This document shows, piece by piece, positions 12,066 through 23,744 of a stretch of DNA of 64,000 nucleotides. The first letter of the stretch is position 1, and each line of letters opens with the position of its first letter. Position numbers and translations under genes: made by a program. The DNA is from Aphelocoma coerulescens (taxonomy: Eukaryota > Chordata > Aves > Passeriformes > Corvidae). The stretch is from contig NC_091013.1 of assembly GCF_041296385.1 (NCBI RefSeq), positions 34,012,001-34,076,000 on the forward strand. Reading direction: 5' to 3'. A model generated the notes under the pieces. It saw nothing but the letters and a program-made list of their open reading frames with translations. It did not search any database and was not told the DNA's origin.

Positions 12066-15000
12066 ATAACCTCAAGCAGTGCTTAATAATACCTTTGTGA
12101 TTAACAATCATGAGATCAAATCCATGATTTTCAGCTCTCAAGTCTTCCAAGGCCAGAGGTTCTAGTTTTGCTTTATTAAATATCTACAGACAGAGTTAAA
12201 GAAGGTGGTGTTTTATAGTTTCGGTTTTTTTAGACTAAGGACATGATGTCCACAGCTCAGAATAAGTGAATAGACTCAGAGTTGAGGAACATGTACAGCA
12301 CTCTCAGCAAAGAAGCAGCAGCAGCATGCCACAGTATAGAAAAAGAGCACACACTCAGTGTTACAAAGATGAAAAAAAGCCAAGCACCAGGTTAATGTGG
12401 TATCAAGGAAAGCACAGTGTCACCTGAAATACAGCCAGTGGCTTTCACTCATCTCTTCCACCGATGGAATATGGTCACCAACTCTGGTACAGTACAAGAA
12501 TGCAATGTGAGTAACAAAATGCTCATGGGATAGGGGCTCTACAGAGCTCTTCAGCAAAACAAAGCAAACCAACAAAAAAAAAACCTCCTACCCAATCAAA
12601 AAAAGACAAAAGATACATGAACAACAATGGCAGAGCAATGACAAAGTGACCAAAAAAACAAAATTAGCAACAGCAGCAATTTGTGATTGGCATAATCATA
12701 TCCAGTAATATTCTTCATTCATTCAGATCCCAACTGGCAGAGCATCTGTATTAATGACAGACTACATCCCCCAGAAAACCCCATTCAGTAGCTCTCTTTG
12801 GTGCTGCACACAGACTGAGCCCATCTAAGACAATTCCTACCACTTCAGACCTGCATGTGGTCTGAAAAAGAAAATCATCAGAGGAAGTAGCCATGGGAAG
12901 TGATACAGGTATGAGAGGGGTCACCAGTACTGCCCGGTTTCAGAGCACTCCAAACCAGCTGGTAACAAGAACTAAATCACTCCACTGGTTTAACTCACAA
13001 TTGACTATCAATATTTGATTTAATCTCTAGTCACAGCTGTTTTTATTCCTTGCTTTGCCTTTTTTAGTTGTGTTTGTGGAGGGGTTTTAGGTACAAATGA
13101 AAGCATTTTGGCTTCCAGTATTTTTCACATACATTCCTTAGCAGCTGGTGGGGTTTTTTCGCCAATATTTTTCCACGAAGGCATGTGTCAAGAACTATAT
13201 ATTGCTTATGTGAAATAAAAGCCCAGATGATCAGAAATCCACAGAGGCCTCACTTTAGAAAAAGCAGGTGTACACACCCTGGTTGAAAGCTGACATCTTG
13301 ACTAACCAAATATATAAGGCCATATCTTGTGATATGAAGAGCATGTACTCATCTAATCCTTGAATGTCAAGGCAAATAGCAGACTTTAGATAGCTTTGTT
13401 TTGGATTCCAGGTTCAATAGCTCTTTTCCCATGCCAACATACACTCCAGGTCAGAGTACTCTGGTCCCCAAGGCCATCACTGAGGTGGTTCTGCATGTAC
13501 AGCAAAAACTAAAACTAAGAACTACCCAATAACTTCCCTTCTATGACTCCTTTCTCTTTGCTGTATCTTTGCCAAGTTAGTATACTAAAGTTTTCCCAGA
13601 TGTCTGTAATGAGTGCAGCATTTTTGGAAAATTTTAGCTATTTTGGAAGAGTTCCGTTTTTTCTCAGAAGATGACTGAGAAAGAAGAGAACTCCCACCAC
13701 CATGTTTTTAAAAAATTAAAACTCAATCACTAAAACCCGTTGGAATCAGAAAAAGTTGTCTCAGGTTGTTTTTAGGATGTCTTTGGGTATTTGTTTATTT
13801 TACCTAACCAAGACAATGACTTCTGAAACTGCTGGCTGAGGCTTGCCAGAACTTGGCAGTTCAACTCATATCATCCATGTGCTCTAGATGTGTCTCAACC
13901 CAACTCCTACAGTGTCTTCCCCACACTTTTTCTCTCTAGTGTGAATTGCTGTGTTTCAGAGAACAAGAACAGAGAACAGGAAATATCTCCCATGCTTATT
14001 TCCAGACTTCCAGATGAAGAGGTAATCTCTTTCCTACTAAGGGAAAGGCCCAGAGGAGTGAGGCTGGGTCTCGGAGGCTGCACTGCCCCACTCTTAAGGG
14101 AGATTCAAGACTGATTATGAAAAACTAGAGACTGGGAAAGGAGGAAGAATAGAAAAACTAGATAGGGAAAGACAACTGGAAGAAGCAGTACAGAAAGAGA
14201 TAGGCAAGGAAAAAGCTCGGAACAGAGAGCAAGGGACAGCCCCTGTGTCTGTGCATCTGCCTTCAAGGGCAGCAGAGAGTGGCTAAAGGCAGTGAAGGAT
14301 CTAAGTAATACAATAATGAAAACAGGCTGCAAAACAGGAGAATATAACCTCCTATCAGACATCCCCCACACCACTCTGGAACACAGCATGAGGCTGGATC
14401 CCAGCATCAACACTCGCCTCCTGCCAACCCAGCACACCAAGGCGTGCTATGTAAGAAATGCACATTTTATCACTGGACCACCCTGGGTAAGAGAGTGGAG
14501 TATAACCTGAGCCTGCCACCACACCAACAGTTTTACCACCATCCCAGATAGGTAGTTCACACAACAACTGGCTAAGAGTTAATGCCTCCAGATTTCTTTT
14601 ACAATTTTCTGTTTTACAGAAAAAAAAGATCACTAAATAGAAAGATCTTTGAAAGATTGTGTATGCAAATCAGACATAAGGCACTAAATATCTAAGCTGA
14701 CATTTTCTGTGCAACCTTTAGCTTTTATGGTAAAAAGAAACCTAAAATATTTTAAAGTGTAAGGTATAATGCTTTGAGATTTATAAAAAGGTTGCCAAGT
14801 ATAACTAAAATTACTTCCTCAGAATAAGCAATAACTTCTGCATTTGCTGCAGGTTATGGAGGAGAGGAAGGCATTAATCTATGTGTTGTTTCATTCAACA
14901 TGAAAAGAACCAGGTCGCTAACCTCTAATGAAAAATGGAAAACACATTGTTTTGCAATACAAATGCTAGGAGTTCCTTTTTTTCCTGTGACAGATAAATG

Positions 15001-15910
15001 AAACAAGAAGTCAGCTATTTTTTTGAAAAGAGGAATTTTGCCAGTGGTTTTGATTTACATGGCTCTCAAGTTTGCTGAGACTGTTAAAGTTTCAGCCAGG
15101 AAATTGTTTCTTTGTTTAGGTCTTAAAGGATGAGACTATTATTTTTAATATCCAAGTCATGCTTTAGTTTCTAAGGAAAAAAAATCTGCTACTAAGAAAA
15201 TATGGCTGTTTACCACCCAAATGCTTGTAAGCGTCTCACTGATAGTCAGCCAAGGAACTCTAACACATTATATCATGGCTTTAACTCCAGTTTCTGCGGT
15301 TAATTTTTAATTTTCTCAGCGTGAAGTGGCAGAAATCAAAAGCATCTAAAGATCCCGTTATTTTTTTACTCAGATTTTGAAGTTGTGACCTCACTTTTCC
15401 AACCAGTTGAGCAGTAAACTGAAGTTAAGCCTCTGCTACAAACCACAGGTCCTTTGCTTAGATGTACGTGAAAGCCTGGTCAGTGGTCCCTGGTAACCCA
15501 CTCTATCTGCAAAGATACCTGCTCATCCAAATATCTGAAATTTTTAGACCAGCAGAAGGAGGCAAAGAGTATTTTTGCCTATTTTCTTCCTTATACTGCT
15601 TTTTACTTTACCAAAACTTAATTTTCATGTTACCCCTTCACCCTTTACCTACTTTTAATATTCCATTTCATGGGAGGGAAGGGACCTACAGTAAGAAAAG
15701 AACCAAGCATGCATCCCAAATTCTACACAATTAACAGTGTGGCCAGAAGGCATGTGCCTCTTCCTCTAAGCCACTAAGCAAAGCAACTCTGGATCCTTGT
15801 GCAGGCGTGTCACAATCCGCTAATACAAGTGAGGGTCCTGATGGTTCGTTTATAGATCTCAGAGTGCAAAAGGACACAGGGGATTTCAGTTTTAATCAGA
15901 GCAGTGCACC

Positions 15911-15916
15911 TTTATT
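15911..15916 (-). terminator. poly(A) signal in the solo LTR
   Basis: AATAAA on the minus strand, followed by GGTGCACTGC. It lies in the sense orientation of SLC9A7, downstream of exon 12. Use in vivo is not known. Confidence 0.5.
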
Positions 15917-16708
15917 AAGTGCCCACAACATGGTAATGTGATAGAGGAGAGAAAAAGAGACAGATAAAGAAAACAAAGTAAAAGGGTAAAGAGGAAGAAA
16001 AGGGGCGAATAGCTACCAATGGATGAGACAAAGTCCTCGTGGTCTTCTGCCAATAGATTCGTCTTCTTTCCGTGGGGAGATCTCGTCTCAGTTATTTTAG
16101 AAAGTCCCTTTATAGTCCTTTTCAACAGCGAGGGGCAACTGGCCAAGAGGTGGGGAAATCTACAGCCATTGTTATGAGCCCCATTGCTTTGGGAAATGGG
16201 TACAAGACAGGTCATATGGGACAGGTCATTCCTTTCCGCTTCAGCGCAGTCCTTCCCGCCTGGGCAGCAAGAACAGCACAGTCCATTGTGACCTGCATTA
16301 GTTTCCTCAGGAATGCGTACCAGTTCCCAGTGGGCACACCTGCAGGCAACACTTGGCAGACATCCCACCTCAGCCAGGCCAGGACTCCTGTGTTCAGTCT
16401 CTGTCCTTGGCAATGATCGTGAGGCAGATGAGGGATATTTGGACCGTCTCTTACGAGGTATACCCCTTGCATGCACACAGCTGCTTCCCCATGAACTCAG
16501 TGGTATCAGGCCAGGCTGACAGTCCTGGCTGGAGTCAGCTCCCTGGTACAGTTCTACTTAAATCATGCAGGTACCACCTTAAATAAGCCCCTTTGGGTTT
16601 GATGTCTGTCCTGGCTCCTCTGACTTACCCAGACATGGGCCTTCTATTTAAATCCAGTGAAAAAAAAGCCAACTACCTCATGAGGACTTGGTAATGGCTG
16701 ACTAGTCA

Positions 16709-16743
16709 GCCTGCCTGCCTGCCTTGCTTCCTTCCTTCCTTCC
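16709..16743. repeat. GCCT/TTCC tetranucleotide repeat
   Basis: Three to four GCCT units followed by about four TTCC units, inside the LTR-like element. Confidence 0.85.
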
Positions 16744-16815
16744 ATCAACCAGGATACAGCTGGTATGACCTTCACATCAGAACTGGACTCTTAGGAGTCC
16801 CCACAAATCCTGACA

Positions 16816-17632
16816 TTTAAGTCCAACATACACATGGCATTAATTTTCTACACCCCTTCGCTTTATCTAGGAAGCAAACCACCTTTTATTTTATAATCTC
16901 TTTTCTGCTAAATAATCCTGTATGCGACCCTTACTTATTTCCAGCCTCTGGCAATGGAACTTAATGGGCAAGTACCAAGGCTCAGAAGGCATCCTAGGGA
17001 CAAGTTACCTACTGCACAGCCTCAGGGCTGCATCAGCACTATACACTCTGCTGCTGAGCGAGGCACTGGGACATTATCTCATCGTCATCTCCTCCTGTTC
17101 ACCTCTTCCACTGGGTAGAAGGGGATGGAAAACAGATAATTAGCATAACTTTAAAATTCATCTGGAAACTAATTTTTCCCTAAAAAAAAACCCAAAACCA
17201 AAAACAAACCAACTGTAAAATCAGGACTTTTCTTTCCAGTAGAAAACGTTCTAACCACTGAGGGTACCTCACCAGCACGGAGTTTCTAATTCTCTACAGC
17301 TGCACACGGCCTCCACCTCCTGGCACAAATCTGATTTCACGTAGGCCCAGAAGGTGCAGACTCCATCTCTGGCAAGTCAGCGTCGGCAGCTGTAGGCAGA
17401 CCCACGCAGCTCTCTAAAATGCTTCCTATGTAGAGCTCCCTTATTATATTTGTTATCCTTCCCTTAACAGGAAATTTACCCCTTAATTAGCTGTTAACCA
17501 TGCCAAACAAGTGACAGTTAAAATTACTGCTTACTCATAAGGGTGGGTAAATATCCCCCCAAAACTACAGCTAAACACTCAAAACTGCTTCAATAGTTGC
17601 CTTTGGGCAGTTACTTCTCTATGAATGGTACC
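16816..17632 (-). other. SLC9A7: intron 12 between the two LTR elements
   Basis: About 0.8 kb of intronic sequence with no recognised gene, repeat family or RNA. Confidence 0.6.
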
Positions 17633-17636
17633 ATAG
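17633..17636 (+). repeat. target-site duplication, left copy (ATAG)
   Basis: ATAG directly before the TG of the 5' LTR, matched by ATAG directly after the CA of the 3' LTR. A 4-bp duplication fits gammaretrovirus-like integrases. Confidence 0.8.
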
Positions 17637-18304
17637 TGAGTCAAGGTTCTAAAAGGTTAAAATTTTAGCTAAGAGTTAGAAGAAATTTGTATTAATTAAG
17701 ATACAGAGTAAAGAAACAAAAGATAAGTTAATGATTAGTAGATGCTTAAGCTAGAGTTAAGTGATGTATTATTTGCCATTATATTTTGTTTCAAGTTTTG
17801 TTTGTAGAAGGAAACAGAATAAATGAACTGTCATCAAAATAAATTGAAACCAATTGAAACCAATAGAACTAAGAACAGCACCTGGGTTTCATAGTAATTA
17901 ATCAAAAGGAGGAGATCTTGGGCTGTGCCAAGAGGTCATGAAGGCCTGCCAACAGCAAGAAGGTAAACAGGTTACCGTGAGGAAGACATTCCTGACTTCA
18001 TCTTTCAGGACCACTGACCCAATTCGAGACCACCGACCCAATTCAAGAGAGAAGCTGCGCACGCGTGAAAGACCAAGGATTTCATTTTAATACAAAGCGG
18101 AGGATGGGAGGTGCTGGGGTCATACATATGTAGAAGATGTAAACTTTGTGTAATAAATAGAGAACGAAGAACCTTGCACTTTGCTGGCATGTCTTTGGGA
18201 GGCTACTCCCATGCTGCCCGCCGGTGCCTGAATAAACCTACTGCTTTCTAACTTTAATTAGTTAGAGGGTCTTTTGCCCGTGGATATTGGGATTTAACGA
18301 ATCA
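17637..18304 (+). repeat. 5' LTR
   Basis: 668 bp, TG...CA, the same length as the 3' LTR with no indels between them. It holds a 19-bp tandem duplication (18009-18046) and AATAAA motifs at 18152 and 18231; the second, about 70 bp before the end, is the likelier polyadenylation signal. No clear TATA box could be placed, so the U3/R border is not defined. Confidence 0.95.
18009..18046 (+). repeat. 19-bp tandem duplication in the LTR
   Basis: Two adjacent 19-bp units built on the core GACCCAATTC, with two mismatches. The same pair is at 27387-27424 in the 3' LTR, so it predates integration. Tandem units in U3 often bind transcription factors, but no factor is identified here. Confidence 0.85.
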
Positions 18305-18307
18305 TTC

Positions 18308-18325
18308 TGGTGAGCCAGGCCGGAG
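18308..18325 (+). other. primer-binding site, probably tRNA-Arg
   Basis: TGGTGAGCCAGGCCGGAG begins three bases after the LTR's terminal CA. Compared from memory with the 3' end of a vertebrate tRNA-Arg, about 15 of 18 positions pair; proline, tryptophan and leucine primers fit much worse. The departures may be mutations or reflect another Arg isoacceptor. Confidence 0.6.
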
Positions 18326-19553
18326 AAAGTTCTGCTTGGCTGTGAGACCAGCCCTGGCCGGTGGATCCCTCGGGGCGCCCCCGGAATATTCCTGGAGAGA
18401 GGGCTCTGCTGCCCGGATTGTTCATCCAGCAAGAGACAAGGACTCCGGACTACTAAAACTCCAGACAACACGGTATGTTTAAAGGAAATACTGGAGCAGT
18501 GGAACCTGTAAGGCGTACGCGTGGTCACAGAAGGCCGTCGGAAAGTCGGAGGGAGACGTCCCACGCACAGCTGGTGCCTGTGTGGTGTGCTCGCAAGCTG
18601 CAGCCGTGTCTAGCGGCCGGCAGAAGGCTGCGGAGCTGCGGTGCCGGCCCGGGGAGGCTCAGGCGGTGCCTGTCGGCAGAGCGGATTGTGCCGCTGGCTG
18701 TGCCGTGGAGAGCTTGGTTTTGGTCTGCTAGCAATTCGGGGCTAGCAGTGTTAAAGGCAAATCCTTGTGTGTTATGGCGTAAAGGGCACGGTTGTTTATG
18801 TTGTTGTGGGTGTGTTTTAATTGTGTGAGCGGCTGTGTGAGGGTTTCTTGAGACGTGCTTAGCATGGAGCAAGAGAGGAGTTTGGACCCGCAGCGAGGCG
18901 GCTGGAGAAAGACAAAGCGTGTATGGTGAATGTTTGAAAGTGAACGCTGTGTGCTGTGTTTTTATTTTATTTTTATTGTAATTGTGGGGTGTATATTTGA
19001 TTACGAGGCGACGGTAGGGGCTGTAACACCCGGTGTTCACGCTAAAAGGGCTCGGACCCTAAGAAGCGATAGACAGCATTTGCAGTCTGAGGTGTATTTT
19101 AAAGATAATACCGCCATCCTATGTCAAAAGTTATAATTGCAGCCTAAGCAAAAGTAAGTTTAAATTCCTCTTCGGCTGACTAGATAAATAAAACTTCGTT
19201 TACCTCATCGGTTTGAGTTAGACCCCTAAGAATTCGAGAATGGAAAATTTTCCATTTAAAAGCTATATCAAACCCCGAGAGGTAACTTGGTAGCTTTGGA
19301 ATGGGAGCAACTGGTAGCAAAATATAGGAATTTGAAAAGTGAGTGGAATAGCTTGTGTTTGTAGAAATTTCTGTAATTTTTAGTGCATTTAGAAGCCAGC
19401 CTTGTGTGTGGACATTATGGCAGTGTGAGTTTTGTACCAGACGTTATTATTGTTTTGTAACCCAGTGCAGAAAGTGTAGCCAGTACTGACAGCCCTTTAA
19501 GTTGATTTTAACCTGAGGTGTGGACCGTGCAGAAAGGGCTGTAAGAGAAAGTA
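18326..19553 (+). other. retroviral leader (5' untranslated region)
   Basis: About 1.2 kb between the primer-binding site and the gag start, long for a gammaretrovirus. It is GC-rich at 18490-18720 and AT/GT-rich afterwards. A GTATGT at 18472 could serve as the major splice donor. Packaging signals are expected here, but none was identified by motif. Open frames on both strands (117 codons at 18475 plus, 171 codons at 18525-19040 minus) show no recognisable domain. Confidence 0.75.
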
Positions 19554-21260
19554 ATGGGAACTAGCCAGAGTAAAGAAATCCCTCAAACTAGTCCTTTAGG
19601 ATGTATTCTGACACACTGGAAAGAATTAGTGGGTTGTGGTGGCACAAAAAACAGAAAGACTCTTATCAAGTTTTGCACACAATGGTGTCCACTTTATAAG
19701 CTCAAAGAAGGTGTTAGATGGCCACCAGCTGGAACTGTAGATTATGAGACCCTATTACAGCTTATGCTTTTTTTGAAACAAGAGCAGAGATGGGAAGAGG
19801 CAACCTACACTGATTTATTTTTCTCCCTCTGAAACCACCCCAAGTGGCGGGGGGACTGTGGAATTAAGCCCCCTTTCAATCCCTTAGTATTGGCCCTAGA
19901 AAAGGATAATGAAATTAATGAGAGAAAGCCTAAACAGTGTTGCAGTACCTGTTCAATAAACCAATGCTGCACACACCCTGATAAAGTGTATCCAGCTGAC
20001 CCACTGGAGCAAGAGCTGGGGGATTTGTTTAAACCACCTCCTAAAAGAGAGGAATTGACTCCTACATCACCCTCCACCTCATTTCCCAGGGGACCAGCTC
20101 CTATCTCACCCCCCAACTTTGATCTCGATCCCAACTCCAGCTTATGTTCCATCCCCTACTCCAATTAAAGCTATTACCATTTCAACTCCAGCTCCAGGTA
20201 CAGCTGAATCAATTCCAGTCCCAACTTCAGCTTCTGCTTTATTTTCCACTTCACCCATACCCTCTTGGAAAAAGACCCCTAAAGCTTTACTATTGCCCAG
20301 CAGTGACAGTGAAGGGGAAGAGCTGCTTTCCCCAGAGAGCCTTGTAGTGTCCCGGACGCAGAAACAAGCTAAAGAAATCATACAAGCACCTTTGAGAGAG
20401 GCAGTAAGTTCTGAGGGAAAAACAATGTTAGTGAAAATCCCTTTTGTGACAGTAGATCTGGAGGCTTGGGAAAAGATTGCTAAACGTTATCGGAGCGACC
20501 CAACAGGCGTTGCAAAGAAATTTAGATTTATGGTTAAGCAACATAGACCTGACTGGTTAGATCTTCAACTGTTGTTAGATGCCCTTACAGAGACAGAAAG
20601 ATGATTCGTTTTGAAAGCAGCAGAGGGCTTAGCAGAGGATGCTTGCAAAATAACACAAATGAGAGTTAAGGATGTTTTTCCTCTCTAAGATCCGCATTGG
20701 GATCCTAATGATGACAGTGACATGGAAAGATTAGAGGATTACCAAGATTTCATAGCAAAGGGATGGAGAGGGCAATTCCTAAAACCATAAACTGGTCAGC
20801 CCTATATGCAGTTAAGCGAGGTCCCTCTGAAACACCCTCTGAGTTTTTAGAACATTTCCGAGATGCACTGTGTCATCATACAACATGAGACCCCGAACAT
20901 GAGGAAGGGACGCAGCACCTGGTGAGCTTATTTTTAGGACAATCTGCAGGGGACGTTTGACACAAACTTCAGAAAATACGGGGCCCAACAGCACGAGATT
21001 TAGAGACTTTGCTAGAAGAAGCATGGAGAGTTTTTAGCAATAAAGAAGAAGGACATAAGGGAAAGGATGAGGAAATTAATAGCAATAGTAAAAGAAAAAG
21101 AAGGAGGGGGACATGGGCAAGGACCACGCTGGTTAGGGAGAAATCAGCCCACGTTTTGCAGGAAAATTGGAACTTGGAAGAACCAATGCCCAGAATGAAG
21201 AAAAGGCGATCATCAAAGAAGAGAAGACCAAAAGAGGGAGGGGGTGGCTGCTCGTGCTAA
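19554..21260 (+). pseudogene. gag: gag (matrix, capsid, nucleocapsid), disrupted
   Basis: The start ATGGGAACTAGCCAG gives MGTSQS, a myristoylation signal typical of retroviral matrix. A matrix-like region is followed by a proline-rich stretch (about 20030-20280), then a capsid-like region with FVTVDLEAWEKIA near 20445 and a major-homology-like segment GPSETPSEFLEHF near 20820. Nucleocapsid shows only a degraded zinc knuckle near 21150: the final Cys spacing is visible, but the first Cys and the His are replaced. Breaks include TGA at 19830, a frameshift near 20120-20165, TGA at 20602, TAA at 20686, a frameshift near 20760-20810 and TGA at 20886 and 20958. No intact Gag polyprotein can be made. 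Confidence 0.9.
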
Positions 21261-21289
21261 AGAACACTGAAGGGGACTGGAGGTTCCCA

Positions 21290-21681
21290 CCCTAGGGGAC
21301 CCTCTGGTTATAATTAAACTGGGGAACCAAGAAAAAGATATTGAATTTTTAATAGACACAGGGGCAATATACTCAGTGCTAAATAAAGCTTTAATGCCAA
21401 TAACAGATGATTAGGTTGTAGTGAGGGGAGCAACTGGTCAATCTGAAAGATCATACTCTTGCAAACCATTGAAATATAAACTTGGGAGACAATGGGGAAT
21501 TCGTAAGTTTTTATACATGCCTAATGCTCCATCAGCACTTTTGGAAAAAGATTTACTGGAGCAACTAGAGGCAAAAATAGTATTTAAAAATGGGGAAGTT
21601 ACTTTGGAGGTTAAAGATCAACCATACATAAAATTGTTAAGTTTGATGTTGATAGCAAATGAAACCAAAATTGAAAACTAA
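21290..21681 (+). pseudogene. pro: pro (aspartic protease), disrupted
   Basis: Retroviral aspartic protease that would cleave Gag-Pol. The active-site motif DTGA (about 21355-21366) within LIDTGAIYSVLN is intact. An in-frame TAG at 21412 and a TAA at 21679 interrupt the reading frame. A flap-like VRGATGQ and a LLEKDLLEQL segment follow, fitting the domain order. The Gag-Pro junction is too damaged to tell whether readthrough or frameshifting was used. Confidence 0.85.
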
Positions 21682-23121
21682 GAAGAGACTAACAAGAAAA
21701 TAATAGATCAAGTATTCCCTGGGGTATGGGCTTCTAACATACCAGAGAGAGCAAAGAATGCACTCCCTGTACAAGTTAAGCTTAAAGAAGGAAAACAACC
21801 AGTTAGAATTAAACAATATCCTTTGAAAAAGGAAGACAGGGAAGGAATTAGCCTGAAAACTTCTATTAAAATAATTATTTTTAATATTTAATTATTCAAT
21901 TAAAATAATTGAAAACTTTTTGCAGATAAGACTTTCAAAAGAGTGCAAATCTGAATTCAATACTCCCATTTTACCTGTCAAAAAGCCTGATGGATCATAC
22001 TGAATAGTACAAGATTTAAGAGGTGTTAATAAAATAACTGAGGACTTATACCCAATGGTTGCCAACCCCTATACTTTATTAACCTGTTTAACACCTGAAC
22101 TAACCTGGTTTACCATTTTAGATTTGAAGGATGCTTTCTTTTGCCTTCCTCTCCATGAGGCTAGCCAGAAAATCTTTGCATTTGAATGGGAAAATCCCAA
22201 GACTGGATGCAAAGCCCAGCTCACATGGTCTGTGCTACCCCAAGGATTTAAAAACTCCCCCACAATATTTGGGGAGCAACTTGCAAGAGATCTGGAATGC
22301 TGGGAAACCCCATTGGGAGAAGGACAGCTGTTACAATATGTGGACGACCTCCTGATAGCTACTAAAACTCAAGAGGCTTGTGTGGAGTGGATGGTAAGCC
22401 TCTTAAACTTTTTGGGTCTACAGGGATATCGAGTATCCCAGAAGAAAGCCCAGATGGTGAGGCAAACAGTTGTGTACTTGGGCTATGATAAGTGCTGGAC
22501 AAAGAACCTTAGGACAGGATCACAAGGAAGCAAGGATCACAAGGACCCCAAAACCCCAAACAGTAAAGGAACTGAGAACCTTTTTGGGCATGATGGGGTG
22601 GTGTAGACTGTAGATTTATAATTATGGGTTGTTGGTTAAACCCTTATATGCTTGGTTGCGGAAGGAAACAGAGACCTACAATGGACGAAAGAAGCTACAT
22701 GAGCCTTCGACCAACTAAAGAAGGCCCTCATGTCAGCTCCAGCCCTGGGACTTCCAGATGTGAGTAAGCCATTCTTTTTTTTCCCCACAAAAAGCAGGGG
22801 ATTGCATTAGGAATACTAGCACAAGACCTGGGCCCATATCGCAGAGCAGTCGCCTACCTTTCTAAAGAGCTGGATGCAGCAGCTAAGGGATGGCCAGGGT
22901 GCCTCAGAGCTGTTGTGGCAGTGGCTGTGAACATCCAGGAAGCACGCAAATTCACCCCGGGCCAGAAGATGACTGTGCTAGTGTCCCACACAGTGTCAGC
23001 AGTCCTGGAGGTGAAAGGCAGACACTGGCTTTCCCCACAGAGATTCCTGAAGTACCAGGCCATAATGGTAGAACAAGATGATGTAGAAATTGTGGTAACT
23101 AATATTGTGAACCCAGCTTAA
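21682..23121 (+). pseudogene. pol: pol: reverse transcriptase and connection, disrupted
   Basis: RNA-dependent DNA polymerase. The longest open run, 22055-22606, holds the core: TILDLKDAFF (motif A, catalytic Asp), LPQGFKNSPTIF (motif B) and LQYVDDLL (motif C; YVDD at 22337-22348), all intact by eye. Upstream, the fingers region (NTPILPVKKPDG) is interrupted by an AT-rich insertion of roughly 45-50 bp near 21862-21910 and a TGA at 22001. A frameshift near 22480-22510 separates the thumb/connection part, and more shifts follow before the connection segment LSPQRFLKYQAIM, which ends in TAA at 23119. Confidence 0.92.
21862..21910 (+). repeat. AT-rich insertion with inverted and direct repeats in RT
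   Basis: Almost pure A/T block interrupting the RT fingers region. The 12-mer ATTAAAATAATT occurs at 21865-21876 and again at 21899-21910, and TTCAATTA/TAATTGAA forms a small hairpin at the right edge. It looks like a local copying or template-switch event, not family sequence. Confidence 0.7.
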
Positions 23122-23147
23122 GCCTCAGTGGTAGTCTGGGAGAACCA

Positions 23148-23744
23148 GTGATCCATGATTGCCTGGAGACCATCAAAGCCACCTACTCCAGCCGCCTGGA
23201 TCTGAAGGACACTCCTCTCGAGGACACTGAGACCTGGTTCACTGATGGAAGCAGTTATGTTATCAGTAGGAAAAGACGTGCTGGGTATGCAGTTACCACA
23301 AACAGAGAAGTAATAGAGTCTGGACCATTACCAACCAACGCCTCTGCACAGATAGCTGAAATAATTGCCTTAACCTGAGCTTTAGAACTAGCAAAAGGAA
23401 AGAAAATCAATATTTATACAGACTCAAGGTATGCATTTGGGGTGGTTCATGCACATGGGGCCATTTGAAAAGAAAGAAGACTGCTAAACTCACAAGGGAA
23501 AAGCATTGAACATGCACAAGAAATAATAAAATTATTGGAGGCAGTTCAACTACCTGAAAAAGTGGCCATCATGCACATCAAAGCACACCAGAAAGTGAGC
23601 TCTGAATTGGAAGAAGGAAATGAGCTGGCGGACAGAAAGGCAAAAGAAGCAGCTAAAAGTGAGGTAACTATTGAGGCAGTAGAAGCAGCCTTAATCCCAG
23701 ATGGACAAACTTCCATTGAAGGTAAGGTGAGGTATAATAAAAAA
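23148..23744 (+). pseudogene. pol: pol: RNase H, disrupted
   Basis: Degrades the RNA strand of the RNA:DNA hybrid. The four acidic catalytic residues line up in one frame: Asp in FTDGSS (23244), Glu in QIAEIIA (23358), Asp in YTDSRYA (23421) and Asp in ELADRKAK (23631). Two in-frame TGA codons (23376, 23466) break it, the second probably from a Trp codon. A HIKAHQK segment precedes the last Asp, as in gammaretroviral RNase H. Confidence 0.88.

Larger units (their letters stand above)
7686..15807 (-). other. SLC9A7: SLC9A7 intron 12, downstream part
   Basis: Non-coding. Contains dinucleotide-rich tracts near 9411 and 11840 and a short CR1-like fragment near 12012. The open frames here (for example 111 codons at 14105-14440 minus) show no recognisable domain. 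Confidence 0.75.
15808..16815 (-). mobile_element. probable solo LTR, in SLC9A7 sense
   Basis: About 1 kb bounded by TGTCA at one end and TGACA at the other, the TG...CA ends expected of a retroviral LTR. Read on the minus strand, an AATAAA signal lies about 100 bp before the end, followed by a short U5-like tail, giving minus polarity. The interior is richer in GC than the surrounding intron and carries a tetranucleotide run at 16709-16743. No primer-binding site, polypurine tract or retroviral coding sequence flanks it, so it is read as solo. No target-site duplication was found at these exact ends, so the boundaries are tentative and the family is unknown. Confidence 0.6.

Noticed and set aside
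14105..14440. 111-codon minus-strand open frame in intron 12
   Set aside because: Hydrophobic Leu/Ser-rich translation of a purine-rich plus strand; no domain recognised.
15892..16476. 194-codon open frame on the minus strand
   Set aside because: It lies wholly inside the LTR-like element, has no recognisable domain and overlaps open frames on the other strand; GC-rich composition explains its length.
18525..19040. 171-codon antisense open frame in the retroviral leader
   Set aside because: No domain, low-complexity His/Thr/Lys-rich start, and GC-rich leader; probably chance, though antisense transcription was not testable.
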